This document shows positions 8,335-17,219 of a stretch of 64,000 nt of DNA, piece by piece (positions within the stretch are counted from its first letter, which is position 1; every line of letters starts with the position of its first letter). Location of the stretch: contig NC_015677.1 of the NCBI RefSeq assembly GCF_000215705.1, positions 1,314,001 through 1,378,000 of the forward strand, given 5' to 3'. The position numbers were made by a program, and so were the translations under genes. The notes under the pieces were generated by a model, which did not search any database, had not been told where the DNA came from, and saw only the letters and a list, made by a program, of their open reading frames with translations. Source of the DNA: Ramlibacter tataouinensis TTB310 (GTDB lineage: Bacteria > Pseudomonadota > Gammaproteobacteria > Burkholderiales > Burkholderiaceae_C).

Positions 8335-9690
8335 TCAGGCGGCCGGCGCCTGCGGCGCCACCAGTTCTTCCATCTGCTTGCGGATCTGGAAGGCGCGGGT
8401 GCCGGTGTCCATGGCGACATCGGCCCAGCTCAGGCTCTGGCCCTTCTTCACCGGCCGCACCACCTTGACGCCATGCGCCAGGCCCAGCGGCAGGCCGCCC
8501 AGGGCCTTGGAGGTGTGCGCCGGCAGCAGCTTACCCCACACGGTGTAGCCGCCTTCGCCGTCCAGCATGTCGCCCGGCTTGAGGTCGCGCTTGGCCGTGG
8601 CCACCACGTCGGCGTTCCAGCAGGTGGCCACGCCCGTGGGCTCGCCGCGCAGCGCGACGGAAGCCACCGACACGCCCACCTCCAGGCCGATCAGGTGCCA
8701 GCGCTTGTACAGCGTGAAGTAGCGCCCGCTGGGGTCGGTATGGGCGTTGTACTCCTCGAAGCAGTTCTTGATGTACTCGGTCTCGGCCTCGACCGTGACC
8801 CACACGCCCATGCGGATGTCATAGGGGATCTTGCGGCCGTCCGGCTCCAGCGAGGAGACCACCTCCACCATGCCCTTGCGCTCGAGCACGCCGCCTTCGC
8901 TGCGCGGCCGCGTGACGTAGGGGATGTCCTCCACGCTGGCCGGCGGGTAGAGCAGGCCGTCGGAGGGCACGCCCAGGCCGGTGGCGTTGGCCACCGCCGT
9001 GCTCTCGATGGAAGGCTTGGAGCCGTCCAGGAAGCTGTTGAACATCTTGGGGTTGAGGCCGCCGCGGCTGGCCTGCTCGGGCGTGAGGCCGTAGTAGCCC
9101 CACACCGTCTCGGGCGTGGACTCGCAGAAATGCGGCAGCCACTTGTGGCCGCGGCCGGCGGCCACCACCGGGAAGCCGCAGGTGCGGGCCCAGTCCACCA
9201 GGTCGCAGATCAGCGCCGGCTGGTCGCCGAAGGCCAACGAGTACACCACGCCGGCTTCGGCCGCGCGCCGGGCGAGCAGGGGGCCGCAAAAGGCATCGGC
9301 CTCCACGGTGACGTTGACCACGTGCTTGCCGTGGGCGAAGGCCTCCAGGCAGTGGTCGACCGCGGCGATGGGGTGGCCGGTGCATTCCACGATGACGTCG
9401 ATGGCGGGGTGGCGCACCAGCGCCTGCCAGTCGTCGCCCACGTGGGTGGCGCCGGTGCGCAGGGCCTCCTCCAGCGAGGCGGCCTGCACGCGCCGCGGCT
9501 CCCAGCCCACCCGCGCCAGGTTGGCGCAGGCGGCGTCGGGCGACAGGTCGGCGATGCCCACCAACTGCACGCCGGGGGTGCGCGGCACCTGGGCCAGGTA
9601 CATGGAGCCGAACTTGCCGGCACCGATCAGGCCGATGCGCACGGGCCGGCCTTCGGCCGCGCGCTGCCTCAGTTTGGCGTGCAGGTTCAT
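8335..9690 (-). CDS. NAD(P)-binding homoserine-dehydrogenase-like protein with C-terminal SAF domain (COG4091-like)
   Basis: 451 residues from ATG 9690, overlapping the dioxygenase stop as ATGA. The N-terminus has a Rossmann motif (RIGLIGAGKFGSMYLAQV, about residues 18-35) and dehydrogenase-like segments (IDVIVECTGHPIAA, KHVVNVTVEADAFCG). The C-terminal third has SAF-like features (ATAKRDLKPGDMLDGEGGYT, PVKKGQSLSWADV) found in sugar-acid dehydratases and antifreeze-like proteins. The exact reaction is unknown for this family; oxidation of a hydroxy acid is a reasonable inference. Context ties it to the adjacent aldolase and PhyH oxygenase. Confidence 0.82.
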   Translation of the reverse strand: MNLHAKLRQRAAEGRPVRIGLIGAGKFGSMYLAQVPRTPGVQLVGIADLSPDAACANLARVGWEPRRVQAASLEEALRTGATHVGDDWQALVRHPAIDVIVECTGHPIAAVDHCLEAFAHGKHVVNVTVEADAFCGPLLARRAAEAGVVYSLAFGDQPALICDLVDWARTCGFPVVAAGRGHKWLPHFCESTPETVWGYYGLTPEQASRGGLNPKMFNSFLDGSKPSIESTAVANATGLGVPSDGLLYPPASVEDIPYVTRPRSEGGVLERKGMVEVVSSLEPDGRKIPYDIRMGVWVTVEAETEYIKNCFEEYNAHTDPSGRYFTLYKRWHLIGLEVGVSVASVALRGEPTGVATCWNADVVATAKRDLKPGDMLDGEGGYTVWGKLLPAHTSKALGGLPLGLAHGVKVVRPVKKGQSLSWADVAMDTGTRAFQIRKQMEELVAPQAPAA

Positions 9691-10571
9691 CAGGCGGCCT
9701 GCTTCATCTCGTCGAAGGGCACCGAGGAGGTTTGCAGCGCGCTGGCCGGCAGGCCGTCCTTCCACGGCAGCTCCACCGGGTAGGGCTTGCGCAGGCAGTC
9801 GTCCGGCAGCATCTCGATGGGCCTGAAGTCGCGGTGCGCGATGAACTCGGGCCGCTTGAAGCGCCGGATGTGGTTGGACACCGCGCACAGGCTCAGGTAG
9901 ACGCTCACGCGGTGCCAGGGCGACAGGTTGCTGCCGGAGGCGTGCACCAGGCAGCTGTGGAACAGGATCATGGAGCCGGCCGGGCCCTTGGGCGAGACGA
10001 TGCCCCCGTTCTTGCCGCCGGCGCGCTCGACCAGCTTGCCGATCAGGTCGTTGTCGACGGTCCACAGCGGGTAGCTGGTGGTGGTGAGGTCGTGCCTGGC
10101 CTCGACCACGCCCTTCTTGTGGCTGCCGGGGATGAACATCAGCGGGCCGTTGTGCTCGTTGACGTCGTCCAGGAAGATGGCCACGTTCATCGCCCGCTCG
10201 GTGGGCATCATGTCGTCGTTGAGCCAGGTGCCGTAGTCCTGGTGCCACTGCCAGACGTCGCCCTCGAACGCGGCCTTGCCGTTGATCTTGAACTGGTGCA
10301 TGTAGACCTGCTCGCCGAACAGGTCCATCACCGGCTGCACCATGCGCGGGTGCCGCGCCAGGCGGGCGAAGGGCTCGCTGACCATGTGCGCGGCGAAGTT
10401 GGTGCGCACCGCGTCGCTGCCTTTCTCGCGGATGTTGTAGGCCTCGCGCCGGCTGTACAGCCGCGGCACCTCGTCGGTCAGTGTGCGTGTCTCCTCGGGG
10501 CTGAACTGCCCCGGGAAGAACAGGTAACCGTCGCGGTCGAACTGCTCCAGCTGCTCTTGGGTCAATCTCAT
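9690..10571 (-). CDS. Phytanoyl-CoA dioxygenase (PhyH) family protein
   Basis: 293 residues. The non-haem iron site is visible: WQWHQDYG gives H110 and D112, and FHSCLVHASGSNLS gives the distal H210, with R221 positioned for 2-oxoglutarate. This family performs Fe(II)/2-oxoglutarate-dependent hydroxylations on varied small molecules, including ectoine and phosphonates. It is coupled by ATGA overlaps both to the upstream GntR gene and to the downstream SAF protein, so the enzymes are made together. The substrate is not evident. Confidence 0.88.
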   Translation of the reverse strand: MRLTQEQLEQFDRDGYLFFPGQFSPEETRTLTDEVPRLYSRREAYNIREKGSDAVRTNFAAHMVSEPFARLARHPRMVQPVMDLFGEQVYMHQFKINGKAAFEGDVWQWHQDYGTWLNDDMMPTERAMNVAIFLDDVNEHNGPLMFIPGSHKKGVVEARHDLTTTSYPLWTVDNDLIGKLVERAGGKNGGIVSPKGPAGSMILFHSCLVHASGSNLSPWHRVSVYLSLCAVSNHIRRFKRPEFIAHRDFRPIEMLPDDCLRKPYPVELPWKDGLPASALQTSSVPFDEMKQAA

Positions 10572-11251
10572 CGCTTGTCTCCTTCACCGGTCTTCAACAC
10601 CATGCCCAGTCGGGCGGCCAGGTTGTCGCTGGCCTGCCGGCTGTGCTCCTCGACGAGGCGCGCCGCCGCGTCCCCGTCGCCTCGGGCGATCGCGCGGGCG
10701 ATCGCCTCGTGTTCGTCCCACACCGCCTCGCGCTGGCGCTCCTCGCGCAGCACCGCGCCCATCACCCGGCGCAGATGCCGCCAGTGCAGCTGCGCGCTCT
10801 GGCCGATCAGCGGATTGCCGCTGGCGGCGTAGATGGCGTTGTGGAACGCCAGGTCGGCATCGATCATGGCCTGCACGTTGCGCCCGCGGGTGGCCTTGCG
10901 GCCCTGTTCGATCAGCCGCGGCTCCATGCGCCAGCGCTGCTGCGCCGCCAGCCGGGCCGCCAGCGCGTCCAGCGCGCCGCGCACCTGGTAGACCTGGGCG
11001 ATCCAGGCCGGATCCAGCGGCGCCACCTGCACGCCGCGGCCGGGCGCGTCCAGCACGAAGCCGTCCTTCTTCAGCAGCCGCAGCGCCTGCAGCACCGGCT
11101 GGCGCGAGACCGCCAGCTGCTCGGCGATGTCTTCCTGCGTGATGCGCCCGCCCGGCGCCAGCGAGCCATCGCTGATGGCGTCGAGCAGGCGGCGGTAGAC
11201 CTGCTCGACCAGGTCGGGCGCGGCATCGAGCTTGAGCAGGGTGGCGGGCAT
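10568..11251 (-). CDS. GntR-family transcriptional regulator (FCD subfamily)
   Basis: 227 residues from ATG 11251 (MPATLLKLDAAPD). An N-terminal winged helix (VYRRLLDAISDGSLAPGG, ITQEDIAEQLAVSRQPVLQA) is followed by a helical FCD ligand-binding domain with typical DADLAFHNAIYAASGN and WDEHEAIARAIARGDGDAA segments. It is first in the operon of PhyH, SAF and aldolase genes and divergent from an alpha/beta hydrolase. A TGTATACA-centred palindrome 18 bp upstream is a likely autoregulatory operator. Probably a metabolite-relieved repressor of the catabolic genes. Confidence 0.9.
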   Translation of the reverse strand: MPATLLKLDAAPDLVEQVYRRLLDAISDGSLAPGGRITQEDIAEQLAVSRQPVLQALRLLKKDGFVLDAPGRGVQVAPLDPAWIAQVYQVRGALDALAARLAAQQRWRMEPRLIEQGRKATRGRNVQAMIDADLAFHNAIYAASGNPLIGQSAQLHWRHLRRVMGAVLREERQREAVWDEHEAIARAIARGDGDAAARLVEEHSRQASDNLAARLGMVLKTGEGDKR

Positions 11252-11269
11252 GGCGTGCGTCTCTGCGTA

Positions 11270-11279
11270 CTGTATACAG
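11270..11279. promoter_or_regulatory. Candidate GntR operator (perfect palindrome CTGTATACAG)
   Basis: A 10-bp perfect palindrome in the 89-bp divergent region between the GntR gene and the alpha/beta hydrolase gene. FCD-type GntR proteins typically bind a TnGTnnnACnA-like or TGTATACA core, so binding here could control both directions. Inferred from position and sequence. Confidence 0.55.
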
Positions 11280-11340
11280 AATACGAGCCAACGCAAAGCG
11301 CGGCCGTGCGACCATTTCGCAACCGAATGAAAGGACAAGG

Positions 11341-12192
11341 ATGAGCGAGCACGATCCCGCCTGGCTGGACCGCATGTACAACAACCGCGCGCTGGTGCCC
11401 GGGCACGGCACACACCTGGCCCGCTGGGCCGACGCCTCCGCGAAGGTGCGCAGCCACTTCCCCGGCGAGTACGACATCCCCTACGGGCCCTCGGCTGGCC
11501 AGAAGCTAGACGTGTTCGCCGCCGCGCAGGCGCTCTCGCCGGTGCTGGTGTTCATCCACGGCGGCTACTGGCGCTCGCTGGACAAGAGCGACCACTCCTT
11601 CGTGGCGCCCACGTTCAACGAGGCCGGCGCCTGCGTGGTCATCCCCAACTACGACCTGTGCCCCGCGGTGACCATTCCCGAGATCGCACTGCAGATGGCG
11701 CGGGCGCTGGCCTGGACCTGGAAGAACGCGCCCACCTACGGCGGCGACCCGCGGCGCATCTCGGTGGTCGGCCACTCCGCGGGCGGCCACCTGGCCGCCA
11801 TGATGCTGGCCTGCGACTGGCGGGCCTTCGATCCCGAGCTGCCAGCCGACGTGGCGCGCAAGGCGCTGTCCATCTCCGGCCTGTTCGAGCTGGAGCCGCT
11901 GCGGCACACGCCTTTCCTGAAGGACAGCTTGCGGCTGACGCAGGAGGACGCGCTGCGCGCCAGCCCGGCGTTCATGCCGGCGCCCACGGGCGCCACGCTG
12001 TACACCGTGGCCGGCGGCGACGAAAGCCCCGAGTTCCTGCGGCACAACCGCCTGATCCGCGAAGCCTGGGGCGAGGAGGTGGTGCCGGTGTGCGAGGAGC
12101 TGCCCGGCCTGAACCACTTCAGCGTGCTTGAGACGCTGGTGCAGGAGGATCAGCCGCTGCACCACGTGGCGCTGGACCTGCTCTGGCGGTAG
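11341..12192 (+). CDS. Alpha/beta hydrolase (esterase or kynurenine-formamidase-like)
   Basis: 283 residues, start preceded by AAGGACAAGG. It has an oxyanion motif HGGYW (73-77) and a nucleophile elbow GHSAG with S146, plus a likely acid in AGGDESPEF and the histidine in GLNHFSV. There is no signal peptide, so it is cytosolic. HGGYW and GHSAGGHL are typical of the esterase/arylformamidase branch. It is divergent from the GntR operon and may share its operator, so it could hydrolyse an ester or amide precursor of that pathway; this link is inferred. Confidence 0.85.
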   Translation: MSEHDPAWLDRMYNNRALVPGHGTHLARWADASAKVRSHFPGEYDIPYGPSAGQKLDVFAAAQALSPVLVFIHGGYWRSLDKSDHSFVAPTFNEAGACVVIPNYDLCPAVTIPEIALQMARALAWTWKNAPTYGGDPRRISVVGHSAGGHLAAMMLACDWRAFDPELPADVARKALSISGLFELEPLRHTPFLKDSLRLTQEDALRASPAFMPAPTGATLYTVAGGDESPEFLRHNRLIREAWGEEVVPVCEELPGLNHFSVLETLVQEDQPLHHVALDLLWR

Positions 12193-12234
12193 CGGGCGCG
12201 TCTGCGCTCCTGCGGACGAGCCGGACCTGGGCGG

Positions 12235-12314
12235 CGGGTGGCCGACGCAGCGAAGTAAAGGAGGAGAAATGGGCGAAGCCCATTTCGGGGGACATGAGCG
12301 GAGTCGGCCACCCG
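12235..12314. repeat. Nested inverted repeat between convergent genes
   Basis: Outer arms CGGGTGGCCGAC (12235-12246) and GTCGGCCACCCG (12303-12314) are perfectly complementary. Between them sits a second perfect hairpin with 9-bp arms GAAATGGGC (12266-12274) and GCCCATTTC (12278-12286) and a 3-nt loop. It lies between the convergent hydrolase and guaC genes and could act as a bidirectional transcript end or be a REP-like dispersed element. No T tract follows. Confidence 0.6.
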
Positions 12315-12350
12315 TCGCCCGTAGCCCCGTGCCAACGCCAACGGCGCGGG

Positions 12351-13328
12351 CTACATCAGCAGGTGTTCGCCCGCGTTGTCCCCGCCCAGGATCACGTAGT
12401 TCACCTTGCGGATGTCCATCAGCTTGCGCCCGCCGGCGTAGCTGATGGAGGACTGGATGTCCTCCTCCATCTCGCGCAGGGTGTGGGCGAGCTTGCCCTT
12501 GACCGGCTCGAGGATGCGCTTGCCTTCCACGTGCTTGTACTCGCCCTTGTTGAAGTCCGAGGCGCTGCCGTAGTACTCCTTGAACAGCTTGCCGTCGACC
12601 TCGACGGTCTGGCCCGGCGACTCCTCGTGGCCGGCCAGCATGGAACCGATCATCACCAGGGTGGCGCCGAAGCGCACGCTCTTGGCGATGTCGCCGTGCT
12701 CGCGGATGCCGCCGTCGGCGATGATGGGCTTGGTCGCCACGCGGGCGCACCACTTGAGCGCCGACAGCTGCCAGCCGCCGGTGCCGAAGCCGGTCTTCAT
12801 GCGGGTGATGCAGACCTTGCCCGGGCCGATGCCCACCTTGGTCGCGTCGGCCCCCCAGTTCTCCAGGTCGATCACGGCCTCGGGGGTGCCCACGTTGCCG
12901 GCGATGACGAAGCTGGCGGGCAGCTTGTCCTTGAGGTGGCGGATCATGCGCTGAACCGTGTCGGCATGGCCATGCGCGATGTCGATGGTCACGTACTCGG
13001 GCACCAGGCCCTCGGCGGCCAGCCGGTCCACCGTGTCGTGGTCCGGCTGCTTGACGCCCAGCGAGATCGAGGCGAACGCGCCCTGCGCATGCATGCTGCG
13101 CACGAACCCGACGTTGTCCAGGTCGAAGCGGTGCATCACGTAGAAGTAGCCGTTCTTGGCCAGCCACAGGCAGATGGGCTCGCTGACCACCGTCTTCATG
13201 TTGGCCGGCACCACCGGGATGCGGAAACTGCGGCCGCCCAGTTGCACGCCGGCGTCGCATTCGGACCTGCTTTCCACGCGGCATTTGCGCGGCAGCAGCA
13301 GGACGTTGTCGTAATCGAAGATTTCCAT
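12351..13328 (-). CDS. guaC: GMP reductase
   Basis: 325 residues. It converts GMP to IMP with NADPH, feeding guanine nucleotides back to adenine synthesis. The IMPDH/GMPR barrel is recognisable from [12 protein letters not shown] at the start, the catalytic loop [10 protein letters not shown] with C173, [13 protein letters not shown], and [20 protein letters not shown]; there is no CBS insert, separating it from IMP dehydrogenase. Length matches the shorter bacterial type (about 325 aa). Single gene, convergent with the hydrolase. Confidence 0.92.
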   Translation of the reverse strand: MEIFDYDNVLLLPRKCRVESRSECDAGVQLGGRSFRIPVVPANMKTVVSEPICLWLAKNGYFYVMHRFDLDNVGFVRSMHAQGAFASISLGVKQPDHDTVDRLAAEGLVPEYVTIDIAHGHADTVQRMIRHLKDKLPASFVIAGNVGTPEAVIDLENWGADATKVGIGPGKVCITRMKTGFGTGGWQLSALKWCARVATKPIIADGGIREHGDIAKSVRFGATLVMIGSMLAGHEESPGQTVEVDGKLFKEYYGSASDFNKGEYKHVEGKRILEPVKGKLAHTLREMEEDIQSSISYAGGRKLMDIRKVNYVILGGDNAGEHLLM

Positions 13329-13451
13329 GACCAGGCTCCGGAATTCCGTTGTTGAACAGAGTGAGCGCTTGGACTGATGGCCCGGCCGTTTCCGCGCGCG
13401 GGGGCCGGAAACGAAAAACCGGGCCGCAATGCTTGGGCCCGGTGCTTGATT

Positions 13452-14153
13452 CTACTGCCCCGCCGGCAGCGGCGCACAGCGCGACTGCGCGATGGCCCGG
13501 ATGCGGCCACGGGCATCCTCCACCCAGCCGACCACCCGCAGGCGCTCGGCCTGTGCGCCCTCGGGGATGGCCATGGGCCGGGACTCCATCAGGCGCTTCT
13601 GCTGCGCCTGGGTCGGCGGCCGCCGCAGGCTCCAGTCGGGCTGGAAGGCATTGCGCACCAGGTTGCGCTCCACCGGCGAGCCCTCGGTGCCGGGCGGCAA
13701 GGTTTCCACCAGCAGCAGCCAGGCCGTCCAGGGCGCGCGGCCGGCGGGCTTGAGCTCGATGGAGGTGCCGATGTAGTCGTTGAACGGCAGCCCGTGCGCG
13801 ACCCGCAGCGTGCGGGCCGCCGCCACCAGCTTGTGCTGCGCGGTGTGGCCGGCCGTGGGCACGGCGCGCCCCAGCGCCTGCAGCCGGGGCAGCGCGTCGC
13901 GGCTGGCCACCACCGCCAGCGGCGCGTCCTCTCCCTTGCCACCGGGCACCACCCAGTCGATGGCCAGCTCGCGCGGGCCCGGCCGGGGCGTGGCGGGGTC
14001 GGCCCAGCAGCTGTCGCAGTCGGCGTTGATGAAGCGTTCCATCAGCGCCAGCGGCCGCGGCTGGCCGTCGCTGGAGCAGAACGACTGCGCGCGCGATCCG
14101 CCCGCGAACAGGGCGGCGGCCAGGCACAGGGCGAGCGGGGCGGATCGTGACAT
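13452..14153 (-). CDS. Secreted protein with CxxC motif (possibly DUF1223-like)
   Basis: 233 residues from ATG 14153. A Sec signal peptide (APLALCLAAALFAGGSRAQ) is followed by FINADCDSCW with C46 and C49, which recalls thioredoxin-like DUF1223 proteins (GCSSC motif), and by VVASRDALPRLQALG and SIELKPAGRAPWTAWLLL. The family placement is tentative. It is divergent from uvrD across 31 bp. A periplasmic location is expected; the function is unknown. Confidence 0.7.
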   Translation of the reverse strand: MSRSAPLALCLAAALFAGGSRAQSFCSSDGQPRPLALMERFINADCDSCWADPATPRPGPRELAIDWVVPGGKGEDAPLAVVASRDALPRLQALGRAVPTAGHTAQHKLVAAARTLRVAHGLPFNDYIGTSIELKPAGRAPWTAWLLLVETLPPGTEGSPVERNLVRNAFQPDWSLRRPPTQAQQKRLMESRPMAIPEGAQAERLRVVGWVEDARGRIRAIAQSRCAPLPAGQ

Positions 14154-14184
14154 TTGCTTGCGGGGGCGCTTTCTACAATGCCGT

Positions 14185-16587
14185 ATGTTCCCAGAACTCC
14201 AGGCAGCCGACTCGCCGCTGCTGCAGCACCTCAATCCCGAGCAGCGGGCGGCGGTGACGCTGCCCAACGAGCATGCCCTCATCCTGGCCGGCGCCGGCTC
14301 GGGCAAGACGCGCGTGCTCACTACCCGCATCGCCTGGCTGCTGTCCACCGGCCAGGTCTCGCCGGGCGGTGTGATGGCGGTGACCTTCACCAACAAGGCG
14401 GCCAAGGAGATGATGACCCGCCTGTCCGCCATGCTGCCGGTGAACGTGCGCGGCATGTGGATAGGCACCTTCCACGGGCTGTGCAACCGCTTCCTGCGCG
14501 CGCACTACAAGCTGGCCAACCTGCCGCAGAGCTTCCAGATCCTGGACACGCAGGACCAGCTGTCGGCGATCAAGCGCCTGATGAAGCAGCACAACGTCGA
14601 CGAGGAGCGCTTCCCGGCCAAGGAGACGCAGTGGTTCATCGCCGGCTGCAAGGAGGACGGCCTGCGCCCCGGCGACGTCGAGGTGCGCAGCGAGGAGGAC
14701 CGGCGCAAGGTCGAGATCTACCAGCTGTACGAGGAGCAGTGCCAGCGCGAGGGCGTGGTCGACTTCGGCGAGCTGATGCTGCGCAGCTATGAACTGATGC
14801 GCGACAACGGCCCCATCCGCGAGCACTACCAGCGGCGCTTCCGCCACATCCTGATCGACGAGTTCCAGGACACCAACCGGCTGCAGTACGCCTGGATCAA
14901 GATGTTCGCCGGGGATCCGACGGGAACCTCCGGTTCGTCCAACGCGGTGTTCGCGGTGGGCGACGACGACCAGAGCATCTACGCCTTCCGCGGCGCACGC
15001 GTGGGCAACATGGCCGACTTCGTGCGCGAGTTCCAGGTCGCGCACCAGATCAAGCTGGAGCAGAACTACCGCAGCTACAGCAACATCCTGGACTCGGCCA
15101 ACGCGCTGATCAGCCACAACCGCACCCGCCTGGGCAAGAACCTGCGCACGGACCAGGGTCCCGGCGAGCCGGTGCGGGTGTACGAGGCGCCCACCGACCT
15201 GGCCGAGGCGCAGTGGATGGTGGAGGAGCTGCGCCACCTGGTGCGCGGCGAGGGCACCAGCGAGGGCATCCCGCGCCACGAGATCGCCATCCTCTACCGC
15301 AGCAACGCGCAGAGCCGGGTGATCGAGACCGCGCTGTTCAACGCCGCCGTGCCTTACCGGGTGTACGGGGGCTTGCGCTTCTTCGAGCGGGCGGAGATCA
15401 AGCATGCGCTGGCCTACCTGCGCCTGCTGGAGAACCCGCAGGACGACACCTCGTTCCTGCGGGTGGTGAACTTCCCGCCGCGCGGCATAGGCGCGCGCAG
15501 CGTCGAGCAGCTGCAGGACGCGGCCCGCGCCGCCCGCTGCTCGCTGCACGACGCGGTGAGCGCCACCACCGGCAAGGCGGGGGCCAACCTGGGCGCCTTC
15601 GTCGCCAAGATCGACGTGCTGCGCGAGCAGACGCAGAACCTGTCGCTGCGCGAGATCATCGATCTGGTGCTGCAGCACTCCGGCCTGGTCGAGCACTACA
15701 AGACCGAGCGCGAGGGTGCCGATCGCATCGAGAACCTGGAAGAACTGGTCAACGCCGCCGAGAGCTTCGTCACCCAGGAGGGCTTCGGCCGCGACGCCGT
15801 GGCGCTGCCGGTGGACGAGCTGCGCCAGTCGCCGGCCAGCCAGGGGCTGGATGCGAACCTGCCGCAGCTGAACGAGCCCGCGCCGGACTACGTCCCGCCC
15901 GATGCCGAGACCGGCGAGACGCTGTCGCCGCTGGCCGCGTTCCTGACCCACGCCGCGCTGGAGTCCGGTGACAACCAGGCCCAGGCCGGGCAGGACGCGG
16001 TGCAGCTGATGACGGTGCACTCGGCCAAGGGCCTGGAGTTCGACTGCGTGTTCGTCAGCGGCCTGGAGGAGGGCCTGTTCCCCAGCGAGCGCTCGATGTC
16101 CGACTACGAGGGGCTGGAGGAGGAGCGCCGGCTGATGTACGTGGCCATCACGCGCGCCAGGAAGCGGCTGTACCTGAGCTATTCGCAGACGCGGCTGCTG
16201 CACGGCCAGACCCGCTACAACATCAAGAGCCGCTTCTTCGACGAGCTGCCCGAGCACGCGCTCAAGTGGCTCACGCCCAAGAACCAGAACTTCGGCGGCT
16301 CGGCCTTCGGTTTCGGCTCGGGCTATCCCAGCACGCGGCACGCGGGCGGCGGCTTGCCGCGCGACCTGGCGCCCGGCCACTTCGCCAGCCCGCCGGTGCC
16401 GGCGCAGAAGGCCGCGCCCTCGCACGGCCTGCGCTCGGGCATGCAGGTGTTCCACGCCAAGTTCGGCGAGGGCACGGTGCTGATGCTGGAGGGCTCGGGC
16501 GACGACGCGCGCGCCCAGATCAACTTCCCGCGGCACGGCATCAAGTGGCTGGCCCTGTCGGTGGCCAAGCTCACGCCCGTGGCCTGA
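14185..16587 (+). CDS. uvrD: UvrD/PcrA-type DNA helicase II
   Basis: 800 residues. Superfamily 1A 3'-5' helicase for nucleotide excision and mismatch repair. Motifs in order: Walker A AGAGSGKT (35-42), TFTNKAAKEM, GTFHGLCNRFLR, LIDEFQDTNRLQY, VGDDDQSIYAFRGA, LEQNYRSYSNIL, VQLMTVHSAKGLEFDCVF, YVAITRARKRLYLSY. The C-terminal tail ends in a tudor-like segment (GMQVFHAKFGEGTVL). The start at 14185 gives the standard QHLNPEQRAAV beginning; TACAAT at 14174-14179 lies only 5 nt before it, so the mRNA may be leaderless. Single gene. Confidence 0.95.
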   Translation: MFPELQAADSPLLQHLNPEQRAAVTLPNEHALILAGAGSGKTRVLTTRIAWLLSTGQVSPGGVMAVTFTNKAAKEMMTRLSAMLPVNVRGMWIGTFHGLCNRFLRAHYKLANLPQSFQILDTQDQLSAIKRLMKQHNVDEERFPAKETQWFIAGCKEDGLRPGDVEVRSEEDRRKVEIYQLYEEQCQREGVVDFGELMLRSYELMRDNGPIREHYQRRFRHILIDEFQDTNRLQYAWIKMFAGDPTGTSGSSNAVFAVGDDDQSIYAFRGARVGNMADFVREFQVAHQIKLEQNYRSYSNILDSANALISHNRTRLGKNLRTDQGPGEPVRVYEAPTDLAEAQWMVEELRHLVRGEGTSEGIPRHEIAILYRSNAQSRVIETALFNAAVPYRVYGGLRFFERAEIKHALAYLRLLENPQDDTSFLRVVNFPPRGIGARSVEQLQDAARAARCSLHDAVSATTGKAGANLGAFVAKIDVLREQTQNLSLREIIDLVLQHSGLVEHYKTEREGADRIENLEELVNAAESFVTQEGFGRDAVALPVDELRQSPASQGLDANLPQLNEPAPDYVPPDAETGETLSPLAAFLTHAALESGDNQAQAGQDAVQLMTVHSAKGLEFDCVFVSGLEEGLFPSERSMSDYEGLEEERRLMYVAITRARKRLYLSYSQTRLLHGQTRYNIKSRFFDELPEHALKWLTPKNQNFGGSAFGFGSGYPSTRHAGGGLPRDLAPGHFASPPVPAQKAAPSHGLRSGMQVFHAKFGEGTVLMLEGSGDDARAQINFPRHGIKWLALSVAKLTPVA

Positions 16588-16611
16588 GCGGACGCAGCGG
16601 AAAGGAAAGCC

Positions 16612-17115
16612 TCAGTCGCCCATGCGCTGCCACTGCGCCTCGGGCAGGGCGGCCAGGAAGGCCTGCACGGCGGGCAGGGCGCCGTGCGCGGCCGCCCACT
16701 CCAGGTGGTCGCGCAGGAACATGCGCTTGGCCAGGGCGGCGGTGGACCGCCACTCGGCCGCGCCGACCGGCGGCAGCGGGGGCTGGGTGCCGGCCCGGGC
16801 GGCGGCCGCCAGCAGCAGCTGGTACAGGCGCGCCCAGGGGGCGGGCAGGGGGCAGACCCGGTTGCCCGCGCGTGCCAGCTGCAGCACCTCGGGCAGGCCG
16901 GCAGCGGCGGAAGGTGGCGCGTTCGGCACCGGCTCCAGTGCGCCGGGCAGGGTCATGGGCTCGGTGGTCGGGTACACGTCGTCGCCTGCCTGCAAGGCCT
17001 CGAACTCGGCCCAGCCGGAGTCCGGGCTGCGCTCGACCGCCCGGGGCGCGGGGATGGCGTCGCCGGGGAGGTAGGGCTCGCCCCCGCCGGGGCGCGAAGG
17101 CTTCTGGCTGTTCAT
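16612..17115 (-). CDS. Hypothetical protein
   Basis: 167 residues from ATG 17115, no signal peptide. The N-terminal half is Pro/Gly/Glu-rich and probably disordered; the C-terminal half is helical with LYQLLLAAAARAG, LAKRMFLRDHLEWAAAHGA and FLAALPEAQWQRMGD. Similar short cytosolic proteins of unknown function are common next to uvrD-type genes in this family, from memory. It converges with uvrD over 24 bp. Confidence 0.65.
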   Translation of the reverse strand: MNSQKPSRPGGGEPYLPGDAIPAPRAVERSPDSGWAEFEALQAGDDVYPTTEPMTLPGALEPVPNAPPSAAAGLPEVLQLARAGNRVCPLPAPWARLYQLLLAAAARAGTQPPLPPVGAAEWRSTAALAKRMFLRDHLEWAAAHGALPAVQAFLAALPEAQWQRMGD

Positions 17116-17219
17116 GCGGCAGCCGGGTTTGTACCGCAGAGCTGCCGCACCGCCAAACGGCGGGCGCCATGCCCCCATGCGCCGGTTTGTCAACACCCGG
17201 ATGGGTGGGCGCGGCGCCG

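Noticed and set aside
8308..9783. Long plus-strand frame opposite the SAF-domain gene
   Set aside because: Same GC-bias shadow effect; it has no start signal and the minus-strand genes have clear families and overlapping starts.
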